Source of the DNA: Luteimonas sp. MC1572
GTDB taxonomy: Bacteria > Pseudomonadota > Gammaproteobacteria > Xanthomonadales > Xanthomonadaceae
NCBI RefSeq assembly: GCF_016615815.1
Contig: NZ_CP067112.1
Coordinates: 434,001-498,000 of the forward strand
DNA: 64,000 nucleotides
Reading direction: 5' to 3'
Positions 1 through 8,472 of this stretch are shown here, one piece after another (position 1 is the first letter of the stretch; each line of letters starts with the position of its first letter). The notes under the pieces were generated by a model. It had not been told where the DNA came from. It made no database searches and was given only the letters and a program-made list of their open reading frames with translations. The position numbers were made by a program, and so were the translations under genes.

Positions 1-109
1 CTGCTGCCTTTGCCACGTTCGTCGGTCCCCAAACAGGGTCGACGCCTCGCGCCCCCCGGCCGTCAAGCCTACAACGAACGCGCGCCCGGATCGCTGCGGG
101 CCGTCGCAG

Positions 110-700
110 TCAGGAGCCTGGCGCGGCGGCGTGCGGCGGCCGGCGGCGGAACAGGCGCCGCCAGATCCACCACAGCGCCAGCGCCAGCAGCACGCTGATC
201 AGCGCCGCCAGGCCCAGCGCCAGCCAGGGATAGGCGAAGGCGAGACCCATCAGCCCGACCACCGCCACGTCCTCCGCCGCCGATGCGGTCCAGTTGCTGA
301 TCGGTTCCGGCGACGTGTTGATCAGTGCGCGGCTGGCGGCCTTGAGCACGTGGCTGCCGAGCGCGACGCCCGCGCCGGTGGCGAGCATGCCGGTCGAGAG
401 GTCGCCGTCCGGCGACAGCGCGGCGGCGGCCAGGAAGGCGCCGGCCGGTACCCGGGCGAGGGTCTGCAGCAGGTCCCATGCGGAGTCGACGCCCGGGATC
501 TTGTCGGCGAAGAACTCGACCAGCGCCAGCGCGCCGGAGATGCCCATCACCCACGGCGAGGTGGTGACCTCGAGCGCCTGTGGCAGGTCCAGCCAGCCAA
601 GCGCGCCGGCCACGCCCACGCCGAACACCGTCATGTACACGCGGATGCCGGCAAGCCACGCCAGCAGCACGCCGATCGCGAACAGGTGGGCTTCGGACAT
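110..700 (-). CDS. DUF4126 family membrane protein
   Basis: Predicted 196-residue integral membrane protein with several hydrophobic segments (about residues 5-35, 45-65, 85-100, 135-185) and an Arg-rich, Pro-rich tail. The overall pattern matches the DUF4126 family, whose function is unknown. The ATG at 700 is preferred over a GTG three bases upstream because a GGGAG Shine-Dalgarno sits 7 bases before it. It is divergent from the DUF6776 gene at 778; the 77-base gap holds a TATACT-type -10 box for this gene on the minus strand near 730. Family assignment is from memory of the family and the helix pattern only. Confidence 0.75.
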   Translation of the reverse strand: MSEAHLFAIGVLLAWLAGIRVYMTVFGVGVAGALGWLDLPQALEVTTSPWVMGISGALALVEFFADKIPGVDSAWDLLQTLARVPAGAFLAAAALSPDGDLSTGMLATGAGVALGSHVLKAASRALINTSPEPISNWTASAAEDVAVVGLMGLAFAYPWLALGLAALISVLLALALWWIWRRLFRRRPPHAAAPGS

Positions 701-765
701 CACGCATCTCCCGGAGTCTTACGCCCGGAGTATAGGGGCCTTGCGCCACGGCCGAGGACCCGCGC

Positions 766-771
766 TACCAT
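766..771 (+). promoter_or_regulatory. -10 box, leaderless promoter of DUF6776 gene
   Basis: TACCAT lies 6 bases before the ATG at 778, so the expected transcription start coincides with the start codon. No Shine-Dalgarno is visible. The same spacing recurs before ampE, glnE and the J-domain gene. No convincing -35 is seen. Confidence 0.4.
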
Positions 772-777
772 GCGCCG

Positions 778-1473
778 ATGCCCGATTCCACGCTCCCGGA
801 ACATCCACACCCGCGCGCGCATCTCGCGCTGCTGGTCCTGCTCGCCGCCGCGCTGCTGTTCGGCCTGTGGGGCGTGTGGACGGTGGTCTCCGGCCGCGGT
901 GGCGAGTCCGCGGCGGTCGGCTCGGAGCTCGACGGCCTGCGCCAGCAGGTGGCGACCCTGGCACGGTCCGACCAGGTGAGCCGCGAGGCCAACCAGGACC
1001 TGCAGGGCACCCTGGCCGAACGCGACGAGGAAGTCTCCGCACTGCGCGCCGACGTCGCCTTCTATGAACGCCTGGTCGGGTCCACCAGCCAGCGCCGCGG
1101 CCTGACCGTGCATGGCCTGCGCCTGCAGCCGCAGGGCGAGGGCGCCTGGCACTTCACCGCCACCCTCACCCAGACCTTGAACCGCGCCGCGGTCAGCCGC
1201 GGGCGGCTGACGCTGGCCGTCGAAGGCTCGCGCAACGGCAGCCTGGAGCGGCTCGAATGGAGCGACCTGCGCCCGCAGGATGACGCGATGGGTGCGGAGT
1301 ATTCCTTCAAGTACTTCCAGCAGATCGAGGGCGACATCCTGCTGCCCGAGGGATTCACCCCGCTGCGGGTCCACGTGCGCCTCGCGCCGGCCGGCGCGCC
1401 CGCGGTCGACGGGTCCTTCCCGTGGACCGAGGCGGCAGGCGAAGCCACGCCACGTTCCAGCCCCGACGCTTGA
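778..1473 (+). CDS. DUF6776 family membrane-anchored coiled-coil protein
   Basis: 231 residues. One N-terminal transmembrane helix (about residues 15-37) is followed by a coiled-coil stretch (about 48-90) and a C-terminal globular part of roughly 130 residues that probably lies in the periplasm. It resembles the DUF6776 proteins found beside erpA in Xanthomonads; no biochemical role is known. It is followed 31 bases later by erpA on the same strand. Function cannot be inferred from sequence; the anchored coiled-coil form suggests an envelope structural or assembly role, which is inference. Confidence 0.65.
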   Translation: MPDSTLPEHPHPRAHLALLVLLAAALLFGLWGVWTVVSGRGGESAAVGSELDGLRQQVATLARSDQVSREANQDLQGTLAERDEEVSALRADVAFYERLVGSTSQRRGLTVHGLRLQPQGEGAWHFTATLTQTLNRAAVSRGRLTLAVEGSRNGSLERLEWSDLRPQDDAMGAEYSFKYFQQIEGDILLPEGFTPLRVHVRLAPAGAPAVDGSFPWTEAAGEATPRSSPDA

Positions 1474-1504
1474 AGCGCGGGGCCGGGCCCCCCATCCTGT
1501 CCGC

Positions 1505-1879
1505 ATGGACACCATCATCGATCTTGCCGCCCCCGACTATCTCGGGCTGGACCGACCGCTCGATTTCACGCCGGCCGCCGCGGCCAAGGTCCGCGAGCTG
1601 ATCAGCGAAGAGGGCAACCCGGCGCTGAAGCTGCGCGTGTACATCCAGGGCGGCGGCTGCTCGGGATTCCAGTACGGCTTCGAGTTCGACGAGACCCGTG
1701 GCGAAGACGACCTGGCGGTGGACACCGACGGCGTCACCCTGCTGGTCGACCCGCTGAGCCTGCAGTACCTGATGGGCGCGGCGGTGGATTACAGCGAGAG
1801 CCTGCACGGCGCGCAGTTCACCATCCGCAACCCGAACGCCAAGTCGACCTGCGGCTGCGGCAGCAGCTTCACCACATGA
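1505..1879 (+). CDS. erpA: Iron-sulfur cluster insertion protein ErpA
   Basis: 124 residues, A-type Fe-S carrier that passes clusters to apoproteins, including those of isoprenoid synthesis and respiration. The three conserved cysteines are visible: one in GGCSGF near residue 48 and two in CGCGSSF at the C-terminus. The ATG at 1505 gives the usual family length; longer upstream in-frame sequence reads into the previous gene and has no family similarity. The stop codon overlaps the ATG of nudC (ATGA, 1876-1879), implying translational coupling. No Shine-Dalgarno is evident. Confidence 0.95.
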   Translation: MDTIIDLAAPDYLGLDRPLDFTPAAAAKVRELISEEGNPALKLRVYIQGGGCSGFQYGFEFDETRGEDDLAVDTDGVTLLVDPLSLQYLMGAAVDYSESLHGAQFTIRNPNAKSTCGCGSSFTT

Positions 1880-2769
1880 CGGCACGGCGCACCGCGCCGT
1901 TCGCCTTCATCGACGCGCCGCTCGACCGCGCCGAACACCTCCGTGACGATGCCGAAGCCCTCGCGCGCCTGTGGGCGGATGGCCGCGTGCTGGTGGTCGA
2001 CGCGGAGGGGCGCGCCTGGGCCGACGACCAGGGCCAGCTGCTGGCACCACCGTGCACAAGCCTCGGCCCGATGCCCGCGGATGCGCTGTTCCTGGGCCTG
2101 CGTGGCGATGAAGGCTGGTTTGCCATGCCTGCCGCCTCGGCGGTGGAATCCGGCGAGCCGCCCGGCGTCGACTTGCGCACCGCGGCCGGGCAATGGCCCG
2201 GGTTCGAAGCGACCGCGTTCGCGCAGGCGCGCGCGGTGCTGCACTGGCGCGCGCGCCACCGCCATTGCGGCGCCTGTGGCACGACTCTGACCTTTGCCCG
2301 CGCCGGCTGGCTGGGCCGCTGTCCGGGCTGCGCGCTGGAGCATTACCCGCGTACTGATCCGGCGGTGATCGTGGCGGTCAGCGATGGCGCGCGGCTGCTG
2401 CTCGGCCGCAGCCCGGCATGGCCGCCGCGTCGCTACTCGGTGCTCGCGGGTTTCGTGGAGCCGGGTGAATCGCTGGAGCAGACCGTGGTCCGCGAAGTGT
2501 TCGAGGAAAGCGCGGTGCGCGTGCGCGCCTGCCGCTACCTGGGGTCGCAGCCGTGGCCGTTTCCGTCGTCGCTGATGCTCGGCTTCGCGGCCGACGCCGA
2601 GCCCGATGTCCCGCGCTGCAACGACGAACTCGAGGACGCGCGCTGGTTCGATCGCGACGAAGTCGGCGCCGCGCTGCGCGGTGAATCGGGGGATGACGGA
2701 CTGCTCCTGTCGCCGTCGATCTCGATCTCGCGCTGGCTGATCGAAGGCTGGTACGCCGGCACCGGCTGA
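1876..2769 (+). CDS. nudC: NADH pyrophosphatase NudC
   Basis: 297 residues. Hydrolyses NAD(H) to NMN(H) and AMP and can remove NAD caps from RNA. Seen in order: an N-terminal domain, a zinc ribbon with paired CxxC motifs (CGAC and CPGC, about residues 133-154), then the Nudix box with GFVEPGES followed by REVFEES, and downstream the NudC signature SQPWPFPSS. All key residues are intact. It starts inside the erpA stop codon (ATGA overlap), so the two are probably one transcript. Confidence 0.95.
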   Translation: MTARRTAPFAFIDAPLDRAEHLRDDAEALARLWADGRVLVVDAEGRAWADDQGQLLAPPCTSLGPMPADALFLGLRGDEGWFAMPAASAVESGEPPGVDLRTAAGQWPGFEATAFAQARAVLHWRARHRHCGACGTTLTFARAGWLGRCPGCALEHYPRTDPAVIVAVSDGARLLLGRSPAWPPRRYSVLAGFVEPGESLEQTVVREVFEESAVRVRACRYLGSQPWPFPSSLMLGFAADAEPDVPRCNDELEDARWFDRDEVGAALRGESGDDGLLLSPSISISRWLIEGWYAGTG

Positions 2770-2807
2770 GCCCGGCATCGGCCACGCGCGGGTGCCGTGG
2801 CTGCGGC

Positions 2808-2813
2808 TAGAAT
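2808..2813 (+). promoter_or_regulatory. -10 box, leaderless promoter of ampE
   Basis: TAGAAT ends 6 bases before the ATG at 2820, placing the likely transcription start at the start codon. There is no Shine-Dalgarno in between and no clear -35. Confidence 0.45.
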
Positions 2814-2819
2814 CGGCGC

Positions 2820-3689
2820 ATGTTCGCCACCCTCTTTGCTGTCGTGATCGCGCTGGTGATCGGCCATGCCGCACCCGCATTCGCCGCCGCCATGCGTGAT
2901 GACGGCTGGTACCGCGGCTGGCTGCGCTGGCTGGACGGCCGCTTTCCCGGTGACAGCTTCTGGCGCGGCCCGGGCGGCGTCCTGCTGGCGTTACTGCCAC
3001 CGCTGTTCGTGGTCGGCCTGCTGCAACTGGCGCTGCGCGACGTGGTGTTCGGGCTGCCGGCGCTGCTGTTCGGCGTGGCGGTGCTGTTCTATTCGTGGGG
3101 GCCGCGCGACCTGGACCGCGATGTCGACGTGATCATCGATGCGCCGGATCCCACCGCACGTTCCGAAGCACTGGCCCTGCTGCGCCCGCCGGCCGCGGCG
3201 GGCGCAGCCTCCGCCGCCGATCCCGTGGGCCGGGTGTTCAGCGCGGCGCTGCGGCGCTGGTTCGGCGTGCTGCTCTGGTTCCTGCTGCTCGGCCCCGTGG
3301 GCGCGCTGCTGTACCGGCTCACGGCTACCGCCGCCGAAGGCGAGCCCGCGCTCTACCTGCCGTCAGGCTTCGTCGAAGGCGCCCGCCGCCTGCTGGCGCT
3401 GCTCGACTGGCCGGCGGCGCAGGTGATGGCGCTGTCGCTGGCGCTGGTCGGCAATTTCGACGTGGTGGTGGGGGCGTGGAAGGCGGGCGGCGGTGCCGGA
3501 TTCACGCTCGATGCCGGATTCCTTCCCGCGGTCGGGCGCGCCAGCGTGCGCCACGAGCTGCTGGAAGAGGGCATGGAGGATGCCGCGCTGCCGCAGGCCT
3601 TGCGCGATGCGATGTCGCTGGTGTGGCGCATCCTGCTGGCGTGGCTGGCGCTCCTGGCGCTGTTCGTGGTCGCCGGCTGGGTGAACTAG
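2820..3689 (+). CDS. ampE: AmpE-like inner-membrane signalling modulator
   Basis: 289 residues, about four hydrophobic segments, with the AmpE/CobD-like layout: N-terminal helix with APAF motif, a cytosolic loop containing an arginine/aspartate cluster (about residues 95-125), and a C-terminal membrane pair. In enterobacteria AmpE is encoded with AmpD and modulates beta-lactamase induction; here ampD is not adjacent, so that role is uncertain. The stop codon overlaps the stop of the convergent transporter gene by four bases. Confidence 0.75.
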   Translation: MFATLFAVVIALVIGHAAPAFAAAMRDDGWYRGWLRWLDGRFPGDSFWRGPGGVLLALLPPLFVVGLLQLALRDVVFGLPALLFGVAVLFYSWGPRDLDRDVDVIIDAPDPTARSEALALLRPPAAAGAASAADPVGRVFSAALRRWFGVLLWFLLLGPVGALLYRLTATAAEGEPALYLPSGFVEGARRLLALLDWPAAQVMALSLALVGNFDVVVGAWKAGGGAGFTLDAGFLPAVGRASVRHELLEEGMEDAALPQALRDAMSLVWRILLAWLALLALFVVAGWVN

Positions 3690-5596
3690 GCGGCGTCGCC
3701 GCGCAGCGCGCGCACCTCTGCTTCAAGTGACGCCGCAGTGGCTTCATGGCCCGCGACTGGCGCCTGCGCCATCACTGCGACATGCGCGCGGAAGCGGCGC
3801 GGCACACGCATGCGGTCGAGCAGGCCGCCTGCGGCGGCGGCACCGCGGCGGCTCCACATGCTGGCCCACATCCCACGCAGCGCCATCGGCACCACCGGCA
3901 CCGGGCGGCGCGCGAGGATGCGCTCGACGCCCGATTTGAACGGCGCGATCGCGCCGTCCTTCGTCAGCCGCCCTTCGGGGAAGATCAGCACCAGCTCGCC
4001 GTCGGCCAGCGCCGCGTCGATGGCGTCGAAGGCGCGTTCCATCATCGCCAGGTCTTCGCGCGGGCTGGCAATCGGGATCGCACCGGCGGCGCGAAAGATC
4101 CAGCGCATCACCGGGATCTGGAAGATCCGGTAGTACATGACGAAGCGCACCGGCCGCGGGATGCTCGCCGCCAGGATCAGCGCATCCATGTAGCTCACGT
4201 GGTTGCAGACCAGCAGCGCCGGGCCATCATCGGGCACGTGGCGTTCGATGCCGTGCAGCTCCAGCCGGTACAGCGTGCGCACCAGCAGCCAGCTGACGAA
4301 GCGCATCGCGAACTCGGGCACGATGGTGAAGATCCAGGTGGCGACCACCAGGTTGGCGATCGCCAGCGCCAGGAACACCTGCGGGATGCTCCAGCCCAGC
4401 ACCTGCTGCAGCGCCAGACCGATGACCGCCGCAGCCACGATGAAGGCCGAGTTCTGGATGTTGAGGCCGGCAAACACGCGCGCCATCTCGTCCTTCGGCG
4501 TGCGGCTCTGCACCAGCGCGAACAGCGGCACGATGAACAGCCCGCAGGAGAAGCCGATGCCGGTGAGGTCGAACGCGATGCGCCAGCCGTTGTCACCGGC
4601 CAGGAACCCGGCGATGTCGAGCCCGGCCTGCGGCGCCAGGCCGCTGCGCGCGAAATACAGGTCCAGCATGAAGGCGCTGATGCCCAGCGCGCCCAGCGGC
4701 ACCAGGCCGATCTCGACCGTGCGTGCGGAGAGCCTCTCGCACATCAGCGAGCCCACGCCCACGCCGATGGAGAACAGTGCCAGGCCGAAGATGTACAGGC
4801 TGGTGGAGCGCTCGGCCGCGCCCAGGTGCAGCTCGGCGTAGTTGGGCAGTTGCGCGGTCAGCACCGTGCCCACGAACCAGAACCACGACACGCCAAGGAT
4901 CGCGTTGCGCACCGCCGGCGTGCGCCGGGTGAGCTTCCAGATGCGCACCGACTCCGGCACCGGGTTCCAGTTGACCTTGAGGTCCGGCGCACCGGCGTCG
5001 ACGCGCGGGATCATGCGCGCGACCAGGTTGCCGGCGAGCGCGAGCGCGACCACCGATGCCGCCGCGGCTTCCGCGCCCCAGGTGCCCGCGACCTGGAAGA
5101 TCAATCCGCCGTAGATCATGCCGGCGAGGATCGACAGCGAGGTGCCCATCTCCACCAGGCCGTTGCCGCCGGTGAGTTCTTCAGGCTTGAGCACCGCCGG
5201 CAGGATCGAATATTTCACCGGCCCGAACAGCGTCGACTGCATGCCGGTCGCGAACAGCGCCACCAGCAGCAGCGGCATGCTGCCGAGCAGGAAGCCGATG
5301 CCGGCCAGCGACATGATCCCGATCTCCATCGCCGTGGTGATGCGGATCAGGCGCTGTTTCTCCAGCTTCTCGGCGAACTGCCCGGCGATCGCCGAAAACA
5401 GGAAATACGGCGCAATGAACAACGCCGGCGCGAGGTTGGTGTAGAGCGTGCGCTGCTCGCTGTCGACGCCGAGGTAGAACAGCAGGCCGATGATCGCCTG
5501 CCGGTACACGTTGTCGTTGAAGGCGCCGAGCGCCTGTACGCCGAAGTAGGGCAGGAAGCGGCGCTGGCTGAGCAGTGCGAACTGGCTGTGGCGCAT
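3686..5596 (-). CDS. MFS transporter fused to 1-acylglycerol-3-phosphate acyltransferase
   Basis: 636 residues. The first ~410 residues form a 12-helix major facilitator domain of the LplT lysophospholipid flippase type; the rest is a PlsC acyltransferase domain with motif I NHVSYMDA (about residue 464) and motif III FPEGRL. The likely role is uptake of lysophospholipids and their re-acylation in the inner membrane, as in the LplT-Aas system, but without the AMP-ligase domain of Aas. It ends in a 4-base CTAG overlap with ampE, where both strands use the same palindrome as stop. Confidence 0.88.
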   Translation of the reverse strand: MRHSQFALLSQRRFLPYFGVQALGAFNDNVYRQAIIGLLFYLGVDSEQRTLYTNLAPALFIAPYFLFSAIAGQFAEKLEKQRLIRITTAMEIGIMSLAGIGFLLGSMPLLLVALFATGMQSTLFGPVKYSILPAVLKPEELTGGNGLVEMGTSLSILAGMIYGGLIFQVAGTWGAEAAAASVVALALAGNLVARMIPRVDAGAPDLKVNWNPVPESVRIWKLTRRTPAVRNAILGVSWFWFVGTVLTAQLPNYAELHLGAAERSTSLYIFGLALFSIGVGVGSLMCERLSARTVEIGLVPLGALGISAFMLDLYFARSGLAPQAGLDIAGFLAGDNGWRIAFDLTGIGFSCGLFIVPLFALVQSRTPKDEMARVFAGLNIQNSAFIVAAAVIGLALQQVLGWSIPQVFLALAIANLVVATWIFTIVPEFAMRFVSWLLVRTLYRLELHGIERHVPDDGPALLVCNHVSYMDALILAASIPRPVRFVMYYRIFQIPVMRWIFRAAGAIPIASPREDLAMMERAFDAIDAALADGELVLIFPEGRLTKDGAIAPFKSGVERILARRPVPVVPMALRGMWASMWSRRGAAAAGGLLDRMRVPRRFRAHVAVMAQAPVAGHEATAASLEAEVRALRGDAA

Positions 5597-5679
5597 GCGG
5601 CCCCCGGTCGAGTGGCCGCGAGACTAGCAGACCTGTTGCGCGGTGCGGACGACAGGCAGGTGGCTTGCCGTCCGACGTG

Positions 5680-6159
5680 TCAGGCGCTCGCGGCCTTCTT
5701 CGCACGCGGCTTGGCTTTCGCCTTGGGTGCGCTCGACAGCGCCTCGAGTCGCGCCTGCGCCTCGCGCTTGCCGAGCGAACGCAGCGGCACGATGCCCGCG
5801 ACCTGGGTGGCGCGGGGAATGGTCTTGCCGTTTTCCCAGTTGTACACCGATTGCGCGCTGGCGCCGGCCAGCTTGCCGAAGTCGGCGGCGGACAGGTCGA
5901 GGCGCGCGCGCAGCGACTTCAGGCCCTTGGCGGAGAAGCGCGATGAGCTGGTTTCATCCTCGTCACCGGAAGTATCGACCGCCTGCTTGGCGCCGGACTT
6001 TTTCAGTTGCCGGGACAGGACGGCCACCTGGCGCTTTAGTTCGGCGATGTCGCGGCGGTAACCGCTGCTGGCCTTGCGCAGCGCATCGGTCTGCGTCTTG
6101 ATTTCCTTGCGCGCAAGACGCGAGATTTCAGTCTTGAGAGTCGAGGCGAGATTGGACAC
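5680..6159 (-). CDS. Helix-turn-helix regulator with coiled-coil N-terminus
   Basis: 159 residues. Residues 1-55 are charged and predicted coiled-coil (repeated KxxxR/L heptads), residues ~80-125 form an XRE/Cro-type helix-turn-helix (SAADFGKLAG then SVYNWENGK), and the tail is Ala-Lys-rich like histone H1-type tails. Start chosen at the GTG at 6159, giving the VSNLAST N-terminus seen in related Xanthomonad proteins as I recall them, with AAGG about 8 bases upstream. It is divergent from lemA; the gap contains paired inverted repeats that may be its operator. Targets are unknown. Confidence 0.75.
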   Translation of the reverse strand: MSNLASTLKTEISRLARKEIKTQTDALRKASSGYRRDIAELKRQVAVLSRQLKKSGAKQAVDTSGDEDETSSSRFSAKGLKSLRARLDLSAADFGKLAGASAQSVYNWENGKTIPRATQVAGIVPLRSLGKREAQARLEALSSAPKAKAKPRAKKAASA

Positions 6160-6234
6160 CGGCAATACCTTGTTCGGGGGATTCGCGAGTTTAGCGATAA
6201 CCCGGCAAATATCCATGTGAGGGTCATCGTCACA

Positions 6235-6287
6235 GTATCCCGTTGGAATGGCGGGATACCCCATATGACGGGATTTGATATGTCCCG
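6235..6287. promoter_or_regulatory. Paired inverted repeats, candidate operator
   Basis: Positions 6235-6259 read GTATCCCG-N9-CGGGATAC, a perfect 8-base inverted repeat. Ten bases on, 6269-6287 read CGGGA-N9-TCCCG, so four half-sites containing CCCG/CGGG occur with the same 9-base spacer. The array lies between the HTH regulator gene and lemA and could control either. Binding by the neighbouring regulator is inference. Confidence 0.45.
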
Positions 6288-6378
6288 GGCATCCATCCGG
6301 CATGGCCGGCGATGCCTTCATCGCGCCTTTCCCTTGGCGATGCTGGAATGCGCGCGACAAACCCATGGGAGCGGGGCG

Positions 6379-6993
6379 ATGCGCTACATCCTGTTGATGG
6401 TGCTGGCCGCGATGCTGAGCGGCTGCGGCTACAACCAGATCCAGCAGAAGGACGAGGCGGTCGACGCCGGCTGGTCCGAAGTGCTCAACCAGTACAAGCG
6501 CCGTGCGGACCTGGTTCCGAACCTGGTCTCCACGGTGAAGGGCTACGCCGCGCATGAGCAGCAGGTCCTGACCGCGGTCACCGAGGCGCGCGCCAAGGTG
6601 GGCGAGATCAACGTCAACGCCGATGACCCGGCTTCGCTGCAGCAGTTCCAGCAGGCGCAGGGCGAGCTTTCGAGCGCGCTGTCGCGGTTGATGGTGGTGG
6701 TGGAGAACTATCCCAACCTCAAGGCCGACCAGGGTTTCCTCAACCTGCAGACGCAGCTGGAGGGCACCGAGAACCGCATCACCGTGGCCCGCGGCCGCTA
6801 CATCCAGCTGGTGCAGGACTACAACACCTATATCCGTTCGTTCCCGCAGAACCTGGTCGCGATGATGTTCGGCCACAAGGTGCGGCCCAACTTCAACGTC
6901 GAGAACGAGCGCGAACTCCAGGAGGCGCCGGCGGTCGACTTTGGCGCGGCGGCGGCCAACGAGCCGCAGCTGCAAACGCAGCTGGTGGCCTGA
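6379..6993 (+). CDS. LemA family lipoprotein
   Basis: 204 residues. The N-terminal signal ends in a lipobox LSGC (Cys near residue 16), so a membrane-anchored lipoprotein is expected. The body matches the LemA alpha-helical fold, with the conserved stretch NQYKRRADLVPNLV and the Tyr-Asn motif QDYNTYIRSFP. GGGAGCG precedes the ATG at 6379. It forms an operon with two TPM-domain genes, the usual lemA-ygcG arrangement; the family's molecular role is unclear. Confidence 0.9.
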   Translation: MRYILLMVLAAMLSGCGYNQIQQKDEAVDAGWSEVLNQYKRRADLVPNLVSTVKGYAAHEQQVLTAVTEARAKVGEINVNADDPASLQQFQQAQGELSSALSRLMVVVENYPNLKADQGFLNLQTQLEGTENRITVARGRYIQLVQDYNTYIRSFPQNLVAMMFGHKVRPNFNVENERELQEAPAVDFGAAAANEPQLQTQLVA

Positions 6994-7012
6994 GCGGCCG
7001 CGGAGCGCCACG

Positions 7013-7942
7013 ATGCGCCGGCGCGCGGAGGTGATCGGCGGATGGTGGCCGGGCCTGTTGCTGGCGTTCGTGCTGGCATGCCTGCCGGGGCAGCACGCAC
7101 GCGCGCAGGAGCTCGCCGCGGTGCCGGCGCTGGACTCGCCGGTGGTCGACACCACCGGCACGCTCGATGCCGCGCAGCGCACGCAGCTGGAACGCCAGGC
7201 GCTGGACCTGCAGCAGCGCAAGGGCAGCCAGCTGCAGGTGCTGGTGGTCGCCAGCACGCAGCCGGAATCGATCGAGCAGTTCACGCAGCGCGTGTTCGAC
7301 CAGTGGCGGCCCGGGCGCAAGGGCGTCGACGATGCGGTGCTGGTGGTGGTCGCCAAGGATGATCGCCGCGTGCGCATCCAGCCCGGCTACGGGCTGGAAG
7401 GCGCGATCCCGGACATCACCGCCGGGCGGATCATCCAGGAATACATGGCGCCGAAGTTCCGGGCCGGTGATTACGGTGGCGGGATCATCGATGCCACCGC
7501 GGTTCTGGTGCGGCTGATCGATGGCGAGCCGCTGCCGGAGCCGATCGCAGGACACCGCGGTGACGGTGATCGTGGCGGTGGCGGAGGAAGCAACTGGCTG
7601 GGCGCACTGTTCGCCGCGTTCGTGGTCGCGACCATCGTGCGCGGCGTGTTCGGGCGCGCACCCGCGCTCCTGCGTGGCCTGTTCACCGGCGGCGCCGCCG
7701 GTGCCGCGGCCTGGCTGCTTTCGGCCGCGCTCGGACTGGGCGGCATTGCCGCGGTGATCGGCTTCCTGTTCGGACTGTCCAAGGCCTCGGGTGGGCGCTA
7801 CGTGCGCCATGGCGGCTGGGGCGGGTTTGGCGGCGGTGGCTGGGGCGGTGGCGGCTTCGGCGGCGGAGGGGGCGGAGGTGGTGGCGGCTGGTCGGGCGGC
7901 GGCGGCATGAGCGGAGGCGGTGGCGCCTCGGGGAGCTGGTGA
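7013..7942 (+). CDS. TPM-domain (YgcG-type) membrane protein
   Basis: 309 residues. Signal peptide to about residue 32 (ending HARAQ), a TPM domain of ~120 residues (PVVDTTGTLD, then a hydrophobic core, then PGYGLEGAIPD), two to three hydrophobic helices (about 185-260), and a Gly-rich tail of more than 40 residues that is low complexity (GGGGW repeats). TPM domains include a thylakoid phosphatase; the bacterial role with LemA is undefined. The ATG at 7013 has GGAG 7 bases upstream. Its TGA overlaps the next ATG by one base (TGATG). Confidence 0.88.
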   Translation: MRRRAEVIGGWWPGLLLAFVLACLPGQHARAQELAAVPALDSPVVDTTGTLDAAQRTQLERQALDLQQRKGSQLQVLVVASTQPESIEQFTQRVFDQWRPGRKGVDDAVLVVVAKDDRRVRIQPGYGLEGAIPDITAGRIIQEYMAPKFRAGDYGGGIIDATAVLVRLIDGEPLPEPIAGHRGDGDRGGGGGSNWLGALFAAFVVATIVRGVFGRAPALLRGLFTGGAAGAAAWLLSAALGLGGIAAVIGFLFGLSKASGGRYVRHGGWGGFGGGGWGGGGFGGGGGGGGGGWSGGGGMSGGGGASGSW

Positions 7943-8442
7943 TGGCGATGGTGATGCGCCTGCTGCGGCACCTGTTCGCGCCCGAGGCGAGCGGCGTGTT
8001 TCCCGCCGCCAGCCTGCAGCGGATCGCGGACGCCGTGGCGGCGGGCGAACAGCGCCACCGCGGCGAGGTGTGCTTAGCGGTGGAGCCGGCGCTGCCGGCG
8101 TGGCGCGTGGTCCGGGGCATGATCGCGCGCGAGCGCGCGCTCGACGTCTTCGCGCAGCTGCGCGTCTGGGACACGCAGGCCAACAACGGCGTGCTGGTCT
8201 ACCTGCTGCTGGCCGACCACCGGATCGAGATCGTCGCCGACCGCGGGTTCGACGGGCTGGTCGGCGACGCGCAGTGGCGCGATGCATGCCGGCTGATGGA
8301 AGAACGGCTCGCGGCGGGGGAGCCGGAAGCGGCCGCAATGGCCGGCGTCGGCGCGGTCACGAGCCTCCTGATCCGTCACTTTCCCCGCATGACGGGGGAT
8401 GTCGACGAGAACGAGCTGCCGGACCTGCCGCGGCTGCTTTGA
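7942..8442 (+). CDS. Second TPM-domain protein
   Basis: 166 residues, no signal peptide and a shorter TPM domain than its upstream neighbour; conserved features are the R-x-x-x-R core near residue 60 and the stretch DHRIEIVADRGFDGLVG. GGGGAG lies 6 bases before the ATG at 7942, which supports this start over the GTG at 7939. Third gene of the lemA-TPM-TPM operon. It converges on the MgtC-type gene, with 30 bases between the stops and no clear terminator. Confidence 0.82.
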   Translation: MAMVMRLLRHLFAPEASGVFPAASLQRIADAVAAGEQRHRGEVCLAVEPALPAWRVVRGMIARERALDVFAQLRVWDTQANNGVLVYLLLADHRIEIVADRGFDGLVGDAQWRDACRLMEERLAAGEPEAAAMAGVGAVTSLLIRHFPRMTGDVDENELPDLPRLL

Positions 8443-8472
8443 GCGGCTCCGCTGCGCCGCCGCGTCGGAGGA

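Noticed and set aside
1..109. Possible gene fragment at the left edge
   Set aside because: Short open frames only, with no start signal or family motif; nothing can be supported in this stretch.
3746..6061. 771-codon open frame on the plus strand
   Set aside because: Shadow of the transporter/acyltransferase gene on the opposite strand; composition is Arg/His/Gln-rich and no motif is present.
7801..7935. Repetitive G-rich stretch considered as a DNA repeat array
   Set aside because: It encodes the Gly-rich tail of the TPM-domain protein; repeats are codon-level low complexity.
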